NCBI GenBank assembly: GCA_001598975.1
Contig: BBXU01001096.1
Coordinates: 1-36,064, forward strand
Length of the DNA stretch: 36,064 nt
Reading direction: 5' to 3'
Source: Parachlorella kessleri
Lineage: Eukaryota > Chlorophyta > Trebouxiophyceae > Chlorellales > Chlorellaceae
Position numbers and translations under genes: made by a program. Position 1 is the stretch's first letter. Each line of letters begins with the position of its first letter. Below, piece by piece: positions 12,345 through 23,223 of this stretch. Under the pieces are notes generated by a model. It did not search any database, had not been told where the DNA came from, and worked only from the letters and a program-made list of their open reading frames with translations.

Positions 12345-12682
12345 AGACCCTTGTGAAGAGATCAGCGCAGGCTCTATTGATGGATCGCCTCCCCTTCTTA
12401 TCACTGCCAGGTTTCAAGTCAGACAAGTGGTGATGGTGAGATGTACTGGGCTACCTAGCCTGGCCCACTGCCGCAGTGGTGAAAGTCGGGTCCCCCCTGA
12501 TTTCCTTTCAAGACGCAGGGACAGCTCTATTGTCGAGACACTGTGCAAGGTCTCCATCACTCCGAAAGCGACGGTACACGCAAGTACTTCTCATAAGGCG
12601 CCAGGGCGCCTTCAAGTTGTCCGGATCGAAATGTCCCAAGAGGCTTGTAGAAGCCCTTGCTGGTCAGCTACCATTAGCTGTG
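12345..12682. promoter_or_regulatory. Probable bidirectional promoter, GH31 (-) / SUZ12 homologue (+)
   Basis: Only 338 bp separate the start codons of two divergently transcribed genes. The stretch must hold both 5' UTRs and the core promoters. The SUZ12 frame stays open upstream to 12476 but the first in-frame ATG is at 12683. The GH31 frame has a GTG but no ATG upstream of 12344. I see no convincing TATA box. Confidence 0.55.
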
Positions 12683-15600
12683 ATGCCCCGCAGCGCAGCT
12701 GATGCAACGGAAATAAGCGAAGAGCTTGCTCCCTTCCTGAAGCACTTCACTCGATATGTTGCACTCCGAGAGCACATTGCAGAGACGGTGCGTTCAGTTC
12801 GGCCTTGCGGGGACCGCATCAAGGAGCCTGTTTCAAGTGGCAAGCCCTGTCATGACACACCATGACCTGCTCTTGTGCAGCACCTCTTCTTGCGAAGGAA
12901 CCTTACATACTACGCACCTGAAAGAAGTGCGTCGTACCAGACCGCAGAGTAAGTGCTATGAGCACGGTACCAGCCTAGGCATGCCCTACAGGAAAGTGCG
13001 CACCCTGTCATCACATCAGCAGCAGCATATAAGCTTCTACTGCTGCCCCTCTATCTGTTCCTGTATCCCTGCGTTACATGCTACTGGCAACTCTGTATGC
13101 GTTGCAGGGCTTCTCACTTCATCACCGTCAACCTAAGGGCGCTGCACCTGGCAGCCGCCTACAGCCACGGACTAGTCCTCTATGTGGCGGTCTGCAGAAC
13201 ATTTTGGCAGTATGGGGTCCAGGTTAGGCCTGAAAGCTTGGTGGCTCTTGCTCTATTACCATATGTTGCACTGCCTCCTCACTGCCTCCTGGTCAGCCTC
13301 AGACAGCTGACCTGCATATTCTCATTTCTTTGCCACCTGTACTGTCCGTTGCAATACATCCTGGCTCCTTGCTGGCTCCACTTGTGGGTGACCCACAGCA
13401 GCATGCTCAGGTGGCGATACGCTGTTAGGTTGGTTAAGAGTAGACTCTCCGCTCCGCAACCCCTGGTGCTTGCAGGTACGGGTCCCTCTGGCTGCCAAGG
13501 CGGTTGTCCTGCCCTCGGGGGGGGGGGCGTCACTCCCTGTGCGCCTGCCGATAACCCAGCCAGAGGGCTTCCAGGACTCTCTGGCAGGGCTGGAGCTTCT
13601 CCTGCTGCACCAGCCAGCCACTGTAGGAGAGCTGGGGAGCAGCGGGCAGCCCGGGCTGTGGGCGGAGCACAGCCTGCTGAGCCTGCTGGGCAGGACTGCG
13701 GCCCTGGAGGAGCGTGGTGGCAAGGCCATCTCCTGCGGTGGGTGGACTTTTCATTGCAGCAGGCTGTAAAGCGCAAGGCTGTGCAGGAAGGCGGGCTTGG
13801 GTGCCAATTGATCAGTTTGGGGACTGTGGCGGGGACAAGGAAGCCTGCCCTGCTTCAGATTCCTGCTTGCGGCATTATGCTGACGTGGGCAGCTGCTAGT
13901 GTCGACAAGCCCTGGTAGCCTCGTGTAACTGGCAAGCCTGCCATGTGCAGACTTGGAGCCACGGGCGGCTTTCTCATGGCCAGCGCCAGGCGCCAGCGTT
14001 CTGCACTTCACGGTGCAGCTGCACGATTCTCTGCAGCATGAGGTGCGTGACCTTGCAGCTGCTGGGCTCACGTAGCATGTGATGTGCACCAGCAGTAGGT
14101 TCCTCCTGCGGCAGTGTTATAAGCTTGTTGTCATGGCCACCCGGGCAGCCAAAGCCTACTTCTTCCCCTTGTGGCAGGCGCTCTTTTGATCGACGCAGGG
14201 TGCCACAGCAGGCATGGCTGCCTGCACAACCATGTTTGGAAGGTCGCTGGTGCAGGCCGCAGTGGAGCTGCTCCAGGGCGTCTTTCAGACCCACCCGCCT
14301 GACCCGGCCCTTGGCATCCCCTTCCCGAGCCTCAGCATCGCGCAGCAGCAGCTCAGCGATGATGTAAGGCTGGACTACGGCATACACGTCAGGAGGGCCG
14401 AGCTGCCTGGCACACAGGGAGCGGCTGCAGCAGCGGGCGTAGCAGCAAGGAGGGTGGGAGGGCCCCCGGGCGGGGATGCAGGATGGGCGGCTGCGCCGGG
14501 CAGAGGGCAACTGCATGGTGCCCGGCCACAGGCAGTGGCGCAGGGGAACAGCCAGCAGTTGCAGCCAGAGGGGCAGCAGCTTGGGCAGCCGCAGCCAGAG
14601 GGTCAGCAGCTTGGGCAGCCGCAGCGGCAGCCAGAACTTAGAAAGGCGGTGTTGGTCCAGCAAGAAGGGCAGCAGCTGGAGCTGAGGCGGCAGCAACAAC
14701 AGCAGATAGGATGGCATCCCACAGACAGCGTAGGAGCAGAGCAGTTGGAAGGACTCTCGCCCGCTTGCAGGCTCACAGGCAGGTGCCCCTCATGATCTTT
14801 GTCTGCATGCGCATGCACTCCTGTCTGTGGCACTGTTGACTTGCGCAGCTGCATGTTTCTGCAGTGGAGATTCATATGACGTTCACATGTAGTACTTCTT
14901 TAGTCTTGCTTGCACTCCTTCCCCTCTATGTAACAATTCAAACCTTGAACAGTACTACAGGCTCCAGGAATTCTCGGCCTTTCTGTACAACTTGTTGTGT
15001 GGCAGTCCACGTGTCACATCCCTGCTGCCACCTTCCTCTGCAAGGTTTTCCTAGCCGCCATGTTCTGGAGCACTTCGTACCCACACATCTTGCTCCTACA
15101 GGCCTCAAGCGCAAGCATGCTGCGCTCAGCCGCGCCCCGCCCGCTCCGCACGCTGAGCGCGCCCAGCAGGGCCCCGTCTGGGTCAGCCTGTTCAGCAGGG
15201 ATGGCCAGCTGCGGACAGAGCAGCAGATGCAGGGCTTCTACTGCATTGTCTGCGACTTGCGTTGCCGCAGCTTTGAGGTGCGCTGCGTTACCCGCTGCGT
15301 GCCCAGGGTTGCATGCACACAAGGGCACTTCGTCTTGACAGCAACATGTGGCCCAGTTTCCCGCCATGGAAGGCATCCGCAGCCTGGTCCTTACCCATGA
15401 ACCTACTTGTGCTCTTTTGTCCGGCTCGCTGCAGCGGGTGCCGCACTCCCTGCCCCCTCCTGCCTTGGAGGCTACCTACATGGCGCTGTCACCCCCGCTG
15501 TCAGGACAGCCAGCGGCCTCACATGCGCTGCCCAGCTGCCTGCAGGGACTCCGGCAGCACCTGGAAGCTTCCCATGACTGTTTCGAGTATGTCTTCCAGG

Positions 15601-18107
15601 AGCAGGCAGCCGACGGCGCCTCCGAGTTAGACATGCGCTGCAAGCCAGGTTGGAGGCAGACCAGCATTTGGCTGCTGCCTGCTTTGCTGCAGGCTGGGCT
15701 GAGATCTGATGTTTTTGTATGGAGACGTCCGTGGACGCCCCAAATGGCACCACGGTGCTGCCTTGGCAAGCGACCATCATCTGTGGATAGGTGTGCAGTA
15801 TGTAATGCACATCAGTGGCAGTGATGCTGGCACCCGACATTTGGTCTTCATGACGCCCTGCCGTTTTTTACAACTGGTGTCCACCTTCCTGCAGAGCTGT
15901 ATGACGAGAGCGGGGATTTCTTAGCGGGATCGGAGCTGGGAGGCGCGGATGCAAACAAGCATTCCATGGTGGGGCACCAGCTTGTGCCTGCGTGCCTACC
16001 TCAGCAGCACCTGAAAGCAAGATTGGTATCTGTCTGGCACGGCTTCCAGCCTAGCTGCCTTTGGGATAGCAATCGAACAGGCCAAAGAATGTCCTCTGGA
16101 GTTCCACTTCTTTCACATCCTGCCGCTTAACTTTGGGTTTATCTTGGTGCAGAAGCCTTGGCAGTTGCTGCCGTTTGAGTACTGGCTGCCGCCGCATCTC
16201 CGCCATACACGGTGGCTGCCTGAGTTCGCCCCAAATCTAAAGACTCTGAAAGCACCCAGGGGACAACCTCAGGTAGGACAAACCAGCCGGCACCTTTGTT
16301 TGTGTAAGTTTGCAGGGGTTGAGGCTGCATTGCATTGAAAACATCTGAATAACAAGTCTACTCATTGGACCTGACCCATGGGTGTCGTTCCTCAATTCTT
16401 CTCTTCTGGTTGTTAGCATGCGTTGTATGACAGCCGAGCATGTCACCAGGCCACCTAGCCAGGCATAGATGTCTGCCCTACAAGTGCAGCCTCTTCTCCA
16501 GCTGCCATGCTGTGACTGCACCTTGCCCTTAGAGAGGCTCTTGAAACATGTCCTCACGTGGGACTTCTGCAGCTCCAAGCTGCACATGCCTTGCACGCTG
16601 TTCTGGCGCAGCCAACACCACAGCACTCAGGCATGGCAGCTGGCCTGTCAGTGGCATCCTTGGTCTCACGGGGGTCGGGCATTGAGGAGACTGAGATGGA
16701 GGCGGCTGCAGCGCCACCCAGACGGCGAGAAGCAGCGCGGGCGGGGGCGCAGCCTGCACACAAGCAGCGACAGCCGCCAGTCAAGGTGAGATGAAGAATT
16801 TCAGGACGAGGTGCGGCTCTCTCAAGCGGCCGAAGTGCCACTGGCTGGTGATGGTTTGGTGTGGTGGAAATGGCCTGGTAGCTGTGGCATGATCTCCGGT
16901 GGCCATCTAGCGGCGGGGTGAGGTGCAAATGGGAGTGTCATACTACAAGTCGTGCACGGCTGGGTGCAGGTGCATCGCAAGAAGCAGCCGCTGCCAAAAG
17001 GCAAGCCCACTGTGGCTCCGCGGTCCGGGCAGGGCCTGACTCTGCTAACGGCCGAGGGCCGCCCCAAGTTCTACCACAGGTCAGCCTGCCTGCTGCCTCC
17101 TTGTTCTTTGTTCCCCGGAAAATGTTAGGGAGCTGCCTAGCCAGCCTATTGCATTAGCACCTGACCCATGTCATGTCCAGACTGTTTTGCTGCGTGTATT
17201 TCCGTGCCTGCAATCTGTCCACCTTTGGAACCCTACACACTGAGTGCAACTTACTTTGGGGCTCTTGCCTGCTGCAGCCGCACCTGCGTGCCCCTGACGC
17301 AGCAGGAGCTGCTAGCGGATGATGACTCGGATGACCAAAGCGACGATGACGAGTGGGCGGTGAGTGTCAGGGCACACTAGCTGTTATTCAATCGATTCTG
17401 TGCCAGCCGTGCTAACTCTGGCACTTGTTTACAAAGAGGAGGACCGGGGGCTGCCTACTGACTGTGCATTGTGATTTGGGAAGCTGACACAGAAATTGGA
17501 AGTTATTACGTGTTTGGTTTGATGGGACGGAGACTGGGCTGGGAATTCTGCTGTGGGTGGAGCTCAGAGGCAGACCTGGATGCTTGCCGGCCCCCCAACT
17601 ATTATGAAGTCGCTTGCAGGCTTGCTCTGCTTGAATCTTCACCCAACATGTCACCCCCTTGCCCTGCAGCGCAACTGCTGGCAACGGCTACATCAGGCCG
17701 CTGGTGATGTGCCAGCCGCACAGCGCAGTTTCATGTTTGCCTGGGACCAAGCCCTCCGCCGCAATCCGCTCCATGCGGACAGTGATGTGCCCAGCTGGGT
17801 GCAGCAGTTCAAGGCGGCTCAGGTAGCGCAGGGGGTGGGGGACGACCCCGCCTTCCACCGCACCTTTGCCGCTATGGTCACAAACCTGTGGCGGTACCGG
17901 CTGCTCACGCCTGACCAAGCCTATGAACTGCTGTTGTGGCAGCAGGCGCCTGCGGCAGACATGCAGCAGCAGCAACACGCTCACCAGCAGCAACAGCACG
18001 TTCAGCAGCAGGACCAGCAGCAGGACCAGCAGCAACATGTCCAGCGTCAGCAGGAGCAAGATCAAAGTTTGCAGCATCATGTCATGCAGGTGCAGCAACA
18101 GCAATAG
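12683..18107 (+). CDS. Su(z)12/EMF2/VRN2 homologue, Polycomb repressive complex 2 subunit
   Basis: This encodes the VEFS-family scaffold that joins the E(z) methyltransferase and ESC/FIE in PRC2 for H3K27 methylation in the nucleus. Three family landmarks are visible. First is an N-terminal motif LFLRRNLTYY (exon 12881-12948). Second is a C2H2 finger split by an intron: FYCIVCDLRCRSFE ends exon 15102-15277 and GLRQHLEASHDCFEY begins exon 15546-15648. Third is the C-terminal KFYHS|RTCVPL, an acidic run DDDSDDQSDDDEW (16970-17079, 17278-17359), and the VEFS box in 17670-18107 (FMFAWDQALRRNPLHADSD). Other supported exons are 12683-12787, 13108-13222, 13476-13737, one starting about 14212 (Gln-rich), 15895-15968 and one ending at 16785. 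Exon borders at 14.4-15.1 kb and 15.97-16.97 kb are unresolved. The protein ends in a poly-Gln tail. Identity is firm; the full model is not. Confidence 0.85.
17956..18106 (+). repeat. CAG-rich low-complexity tract encoding a poly-Gln tail
   Basis: An imperfect CAG/CAA repeat, interspersed with His, Asp and Val codons, runs to the stop codon of the SUZ12 homologue. It lies after the VEFS box, so it is a disordered extension of the protein and not part of the domain. It is a likely site of length variation between strains. Confidence 0.85.
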
Positions 18108-19283
18108 CAGCACAGTGAGAGATTGGCGTCCTGGTGGCAGGGTTGAGGCCTAGGGCAGGGTTGGCAGTGTGCAATTGGGAGGGGCATCACGGCGTTGCAG
18201 TGGATGGTATTTTGTTGCCTTTCCTTTTGAGTGCTCAATGAGACTTTGACCTCGTATGCTTGGGACATGCCGGTTAGGCAGACTAGGGCGCAACAATTTC
18301 ATCAGTTGTTAGTCTTTGACAAACTCTAGAATATGTTAGGACTAGAGTCGCCGTGCACTGACAAATTTTGTCAGCCAGAACTGAGCCAGAGTGAGTCCTG
18401 CCTGCACATACACCGAGTAGGTTGCTGTGGTTAGGCTGTATCCTGTTGGGCTGAGTCACAGGCGTCTTGCTGTGTTGCGGCTTTCGAGCAATGCTCATTA
18501 CAGTCTTGTTTTCTTGGTACAGTGCGATTCCCAAAACCCTTGTTGACACTCTTTCCTAGGTTTGTTTTACACAGTGACAGGCGTGTTCAATGTTCCTGGA
18601 CAGTGCAAAACTAGTTAGTGTGTCTGTGTTACCAGACACAGCAACATCTAGGCTACATCCACAAACATCTACTGCGTCAGCAGGCGGCAATAGGGCAGGC
18701 AGACAGATCAGGAGACATGAGTGGGTTTAGGAACGAATATGAAAGCGAGAGAAATCGAGGCTGCAAGTACATGGCCGGGCATACACCAGCGTAAGTAAAG
18801 AATAATTAAGGCATATCTGAGAGTCAGCCTTCTCCAGGGAAAGAGCTGCTTGATGAACTGCAGCAGCTACAAGAATTAAACAAGCCAAGCTATCACTTTT
18901 TGTTCGCACTACCTGCCACGGCTACTGATGTCAAGCCAAGCTGCTGAACCAAAAAATCATACAAGCCTCTCAGAGAACTCATTCCGAGTCAGATTTGAAG
19001 CCCTTTGCAGGCAATATTGTCCCAGGCTAGATGATGGACGGGAATACTAACTCAGCAGTGGCCTTGGGCTGTAAATTCGCTGCCTTGATGAAGCCAGCTC
19101 ATTGCCACGGCAAATGGAAGCTCTCCCTGCATATATTCACATAGAACACATTGCAACTGGCTGTAATGTACAACCCACCCAGAAAAAACGTTCTAGCAAC
19201 CGTGCCTTCAACAGCACAGTGCACATTGCGAAGGGCCAAGCCAAGCTGCTCGACCTCATCTCTGCAGACATAGGTACCTCGCA
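18108..19283. other. Convergent intergenic region
   Basis: About 1.2 kb lies between the stop codons of the SUZ12 homologue (plus) and the expansin-like gene (minus), so it contains both 3' UTRs. It is less GC-rich than the genes. I find no tRNA, no recognisable domain in any open frame and no tandem repeat. Confidence 0.4.
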
Positions 19284-20396
19284 TCATGGATGTACTGCCC
19301 CAGGTGGTGGCGGAACGGCTGGCGTGGGGTTGAGGGGCTTGGGGGCAGGTTTCACTGGTGAGTAATTGCAGGGCACAGGCCGCCATTGAAGTGCGATAAC
19401 GCCCCACTTCTTGTCAGCCAACTGCGCAAGCAAAGGCAGGCACGAGCTGAAAGCGGGCGAGACTGAGTTGTGGTGCAAGAACAAACTATGGTAACATCAG
19501 CAGCCCTGTACTACAACCAGAGCATCACGATGGAGCCTGCCATACCTTCTCAAAGGCCCATACCGAGAGATCGACATGGTCCATATCCCCGCAGCACCTG
19601 CAGAAAGAGCGGGTTTTTCATGCCTGAGCCACTGTGTCTTCATCCCCGACCCCAAGAAATCCGCACATTGTGGCAGAGTTTCAGTGTATACATTTAGCAA
19701 ACCCCAACATCACTACACCCTTGCTGCCCACGATCTTACTGCAGGCACTCGTAGGCATCAAGTCAACCAGGTGCCAACAAGGGCACCCAAAGACAATCGG
19801 CACTGGCGCAAGCCCAGACTTACCATCTCTTGTTACTGTAGTAGTTGCCAGGGTAGGAGCAGGGGCAAGCGTCAACTATCGTGATAACCACTGACGTGTC
19901 GGAGTCATAGCAAGCATCGTGCCGGTCGATTGTGCTCCCATAGCCATCTGTGAAGCTGCGTGGGTCACACTTCACTTCGTAGCAGCGCCCGCAACTGCCT
20001 GCGAGCAACCCATCCGTGTAGTGTTGGGAACTTTCATAGTCGCAGTCAGCAGCACCAAGATAAAGGGCATGCAGTTTTGGACAGCAGACGCACCGATGAA
20101 GAGTAAGTTTTGGTCATCTATTGCGCCGGCATCCCAGCCAGTGCCCACATCTGGCCACTGGTATGTGTGAGTGCAGCTCCCGTCGTGGCTGCAAACAGCA
20201 GGTGCACTATGAGTGAGGGTTCGACCGCTCACCAGCGGTCACAGCGCCTCAAATGAACTTACATGCTCCACTTGTCGCCTGGAGCCCCGTAGTATGTGCC
20301 TCGGGCCGGTTTCCAGGCTCCCTGAGCCGAGGCCCTGCTGGTTAGTGCTGCCAAGCACAGATGCACAAGTAGCACCCACAGCCTGCCTTGCGGCAT
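19284..20396 (-). CDS. Secreted expansin-like protein (DPBB domain only), 197 aa, 5 exons
   Basis: This is an expansin-type double-psi beta-barrel protein, expected to act in the cell wall or extracellular matrix. Exons are 20396-20263, 20188-20094, 19998-19824, 19597-19546 and 19421-19284, with all phases consistent (594 nt with stop). The start at 20396 opens a signal peptide (LWVLLVHLCLAALTSRASA). The mature protein begins with ARGTYYGAPGDKWS. It then has GSCGRCYEVKC, the Asp motif VDACPC, CGDMDHVDLSVWAF (HVDLS resembles the expansin HFDLS motif) and KWGVIALQWRPVPC. The barrel is complete, but no C-terminal CBM63 cellulose-binding domain follows. A Pro-rich tail (PAPKPLNPTPAVPPPP) ends the protein. 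The product may bind or loosen matrix without binding cellulose. It is divergent to IMP4 with 344 bp between. Confidence 0.92.
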
Positions 20397-20740
20397 GGCC
20401 GAGCTCCACAAGTTGAGAACCCTTCTCCCGAACAACCGACTGCCAACAAGAAGCCGCCGCTGGAAGAGCCAGTGTTGATCCTCGCGTCCTTAGGCAAGTT
20501 GAGCTGGGAGGACCAGGCTGCCTTGCCGCTCCTGCAACGCTCAAGTAAAAGCCAAAAATGTGGTAAGGAAGGACCGTAAGAGTACCAAAGTTTGGAGAAT
20601 TAGACTTGTATTTTTGGGAGCACGCAGCATGCAACTGACGTGGCAGAGCACAGCAAGTCGTACACAGCAACAAAAAGGAAATCAACCACCTATTGGAGTG
20701 TCAAGTTGCAGCTTGACTTCAATCAACACAGCTTGCAGCC
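20397..20740. promoter_or_regulatory. Probable bidirectional promoter, expansin-like (-) / IMP4 (+)
   Basis: The 344 bp between two divergent start codons must supply both promoters and 5' UTRs. No TATA box close to either start is obvious. The minus-strand open frame that crosses it (20239-20685) is a shadow of the expansin exon. Confidence 0.5.
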
Positions 20741-22658
20741 ATGTTAAAACGGCATGCCCGCTTGAGAAAGGAGTATCTATATAGGAAATCTCTTGAAGGC
20801 AAGGAACGCGAGCTATATGAAAAGAAGCGCAAGATACGGCAAGCGCTTGAAGGTGAGGGCTTCCCGTGCATGCTTTTGCATGCAGCATCGTCGTGTGAAT
20901 GGCAGGCTCGTGGGCAGCTCTAGCAAGGTATGTTCCAGCAGCTTGTAAGACCAGCCAACTGATTTGCAGAGGGCAAGCCCATCCCCACAGAGCTGCGGCG
21001 AGAAGAGGCAGAGTTGCGGCACCAGGTGGAGCTGGAGGATGACAACACAGCAGTGCCTCGCACCCACGTTGATGACGAATATGCCCATGCGGGCGAGAAG
21101 GACCCCAAGGTCCTGATAACAACCTCGCGAGACCCCAGCAGCCGCTTGGTCCAGTTTGCCAAGGAGCTCAAGCTGCTGTTCCCCAACTCACAACGCATCA
21201 ACCGTGGCGGCCAGGTCAGTGCTTGGGCCTTTGCGTCAGCTCAGTCTTTGCGAAGCCGCTGGTCGCTCAAGCGCGTCGCTGGCAGCTATAGCTGCAGGAC
21301 CAGCAGGGAGCCGGCCACAGCATGTTGCTACGCTTGGGACACGGACCCTTGGGCTAGGCCTTGTGGCTGAAATGCTATGTGCCTGCTTCTGCAGATAATC
21401 TCGGAGATTGTTGAGTCATGTCGAAGCCATGATTTTACAGATATTATTATGGTACACGAGCACAGGGGCGAGCCGGATGGTTTGGTGGTGTGCCACCTGC
21501 CCTACGGTCCCACAGCCTACTTTGGCATACACAACACGGTGAGAGTTGCAGTTTCCGGGCTATCTGACAGGTCAATGCGCCAATGAGGCTATCACCTTCC
21601 CAACACATGCAATTGATTCCGGGGTAGGCCCAACTGGGTGCTGGAAGGGATGTCCTGGTTATCCCTATGAGTGCAACCTCTGCTTGCCTCGTAAATGTCA
21701 AGGTTGCCGAGGCTCGGGTGGTGTTGTCCAAGCCCATGCGCATCCTGCAGTTCAAGCTGCCAGGCAAGTATGCGGCCTTTTTCTCTCGTACAGGTGCTTC
21801 GGCATGACATTGGTGACAAAAGGCAAGTCGGCACTGTGTCTGAGGCCTTCCCCCACCTCATCTTTGAGAACTTCACTTCCAAGCTGGGCAGCCGGGTGGC
21901 CGACATGCTCAAGTACCTGTTCCCCGTGCCCAAGCAGGACAGCAAGCGAGTCATCACACTCGCAAATCAGGTGGGGCAGGACCTCCCCTTGGGAGATGTA
22001 GCGCAGCAGGCCAGCAGTATTGACACTTGGTGTGCCATGGAGTGGCTGTGGGGCGTGTGGCACCAGTGGCTGGGAAGACTGAAGCGGGGCACGCCTACCG
22101 CCACACAGGAGGTCACTTAGGATACCTTTCAAGTAGCCTGGTGTGGCTTTAGCCATAGCATGTTGCTTGCATGCTAGCAAGGACTTCTGCTGATGTCCGT
22201 CTGATGCATTTATTAGTGCGGCTAGGGTATGGATGACCCGGCTGGCAGGGCGGCCGGCAAGGGATGCTTTGCGGGTGCTTAAGCCTGTACATCTGGCCGG
22301 AGCACTGGGTAGAGCTAGCAGGCACAGGCAAGCAGCGTCAGGGAGTAAGCATGTTGCAAGCCAGACTGCCCAGCTCAGCCTGGTCCCTGCAGTTTACGTG
22401 ACTAGTGACTCTGCAGCAGTTGCGCTTGTGGGGTTGCAGAGCGACTACATCTCCTTCCGGCACCACACCTACGAGATGCCGCGGGGCTCCAAGTCGGTGG
22501 AGCTCAAGGAGGTGGGGCCCCGCTTTGAGCTCAAGCTGTACCAGATCAAGCTGGGCACCATGGACCAGCTCCACGCGGAGAACGAGTTTGTGCTGCGGTC
22601 CTACATACACTCGGCCAAGCGGAGCAGGCTGGCGGAGGCGACGCCCGAGGGCGAGTAA
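20741..22658 (+). CDS. IMP4: U3 small nucleolar ribonucleoprotein IMP4, 298 aa, 5 exons
   Basis: IMP4 is a Brix-domain protein of the IMP3-IMP4-MPP10 module. It docks U3 snoRNA on pre-18S rRNA in the nucleolus during small-subunit processome assembly. Exons are 20741-20852, 20970-21214, 21395-21538, 21794-21970 and 22440-22658. The sum is 897 nt and all phases agree. The N-terminus is the basic helical segment typical of the family ([17 protein letters not shown]), followed by [13 protein letters not shown] and HVDDEY. The Brix domain spans about residues 85-270, with [66 protein letters not shown] and [17 protein letters not shown]. The length equals the family norm. All introns are GT-AG. 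Confidence 0.96.
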
Positions 22659-23223
22659 GGCCCTAAGGCAGGCCCCAACTGGGCTGTGCCCCAGCTGGGC
22701 TGTTTGTGCTTGTGCGGCACTGTGTGCAAGTCCAGCGTGGTATTGTAGCGCAGGTCATACAGCTGGGAACTGCACGTGTGTATATTGTTAATATAGGTAG
22801 ACTCTAGGTAGGCGCCCTGTCGAGATAGCTCCCCGCGCAGGTTTAGGCTCCCTGACTTCGACTGACTGACCATGGAAAACGTTGCTTGACCCTGTCATTG
22901 GTGTATCTGTCATCTCGGGTTTGCGCTTGGTCACTTCTTCCGAGAGTGTGGTGCTGCATTTGTAGCCCTGCTGAAGGGTGCATCCTGGTAAGGGAGCTTG
23001 CACGGCGCTGGCAAACAGAGATATGCCAAAGTTGTCACAGCTGAAAGTGTCTCCAACCCACAGCGGCTGCTGGGACCAACACCTCCAGGTGTGCGATGCA
23101 CATACTTACCCCGTTGGGGCCCAACAAACAGGTTAAACTACGACAGGCTTAGGTGCCGAAGCCGGGTGGCGCCTACTCGGCGCCTACCAAGCTTGTGTAA
23201 GCTGCTGCTCCGGACATGAAGTC
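22659..23223. other. Convergent intergenic region (IMP4 / ALDH6)
   Basis: About 565 bp between two stop codons on opposite strands should hold both 3' UTRs. A short imperfect duplication of a CCCCA-containing segment with GCTGGGCTGT lies just after the IMP4 stop. I see no gene, RNA or transposon. Confidence 0.4.

Noticed and set aside
13974..14717. A 247-codon minus-strand open frame rich in Leu
   Set aside because: It is opposite the Gln-rich exon of the SUZ12 homologue; CAG repeats read in reverse as CTG give Leu. No domain or splice context supports it.
21690..21775. A short open, coding-looking stretch inside IMP4 intron 3
   Set aside because: IMP4 proteins have no residues at this point, and joining 21538 to 21794 already gives the conserved HNTVLRHDI order. 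Inclusion would add an unsupported insert.
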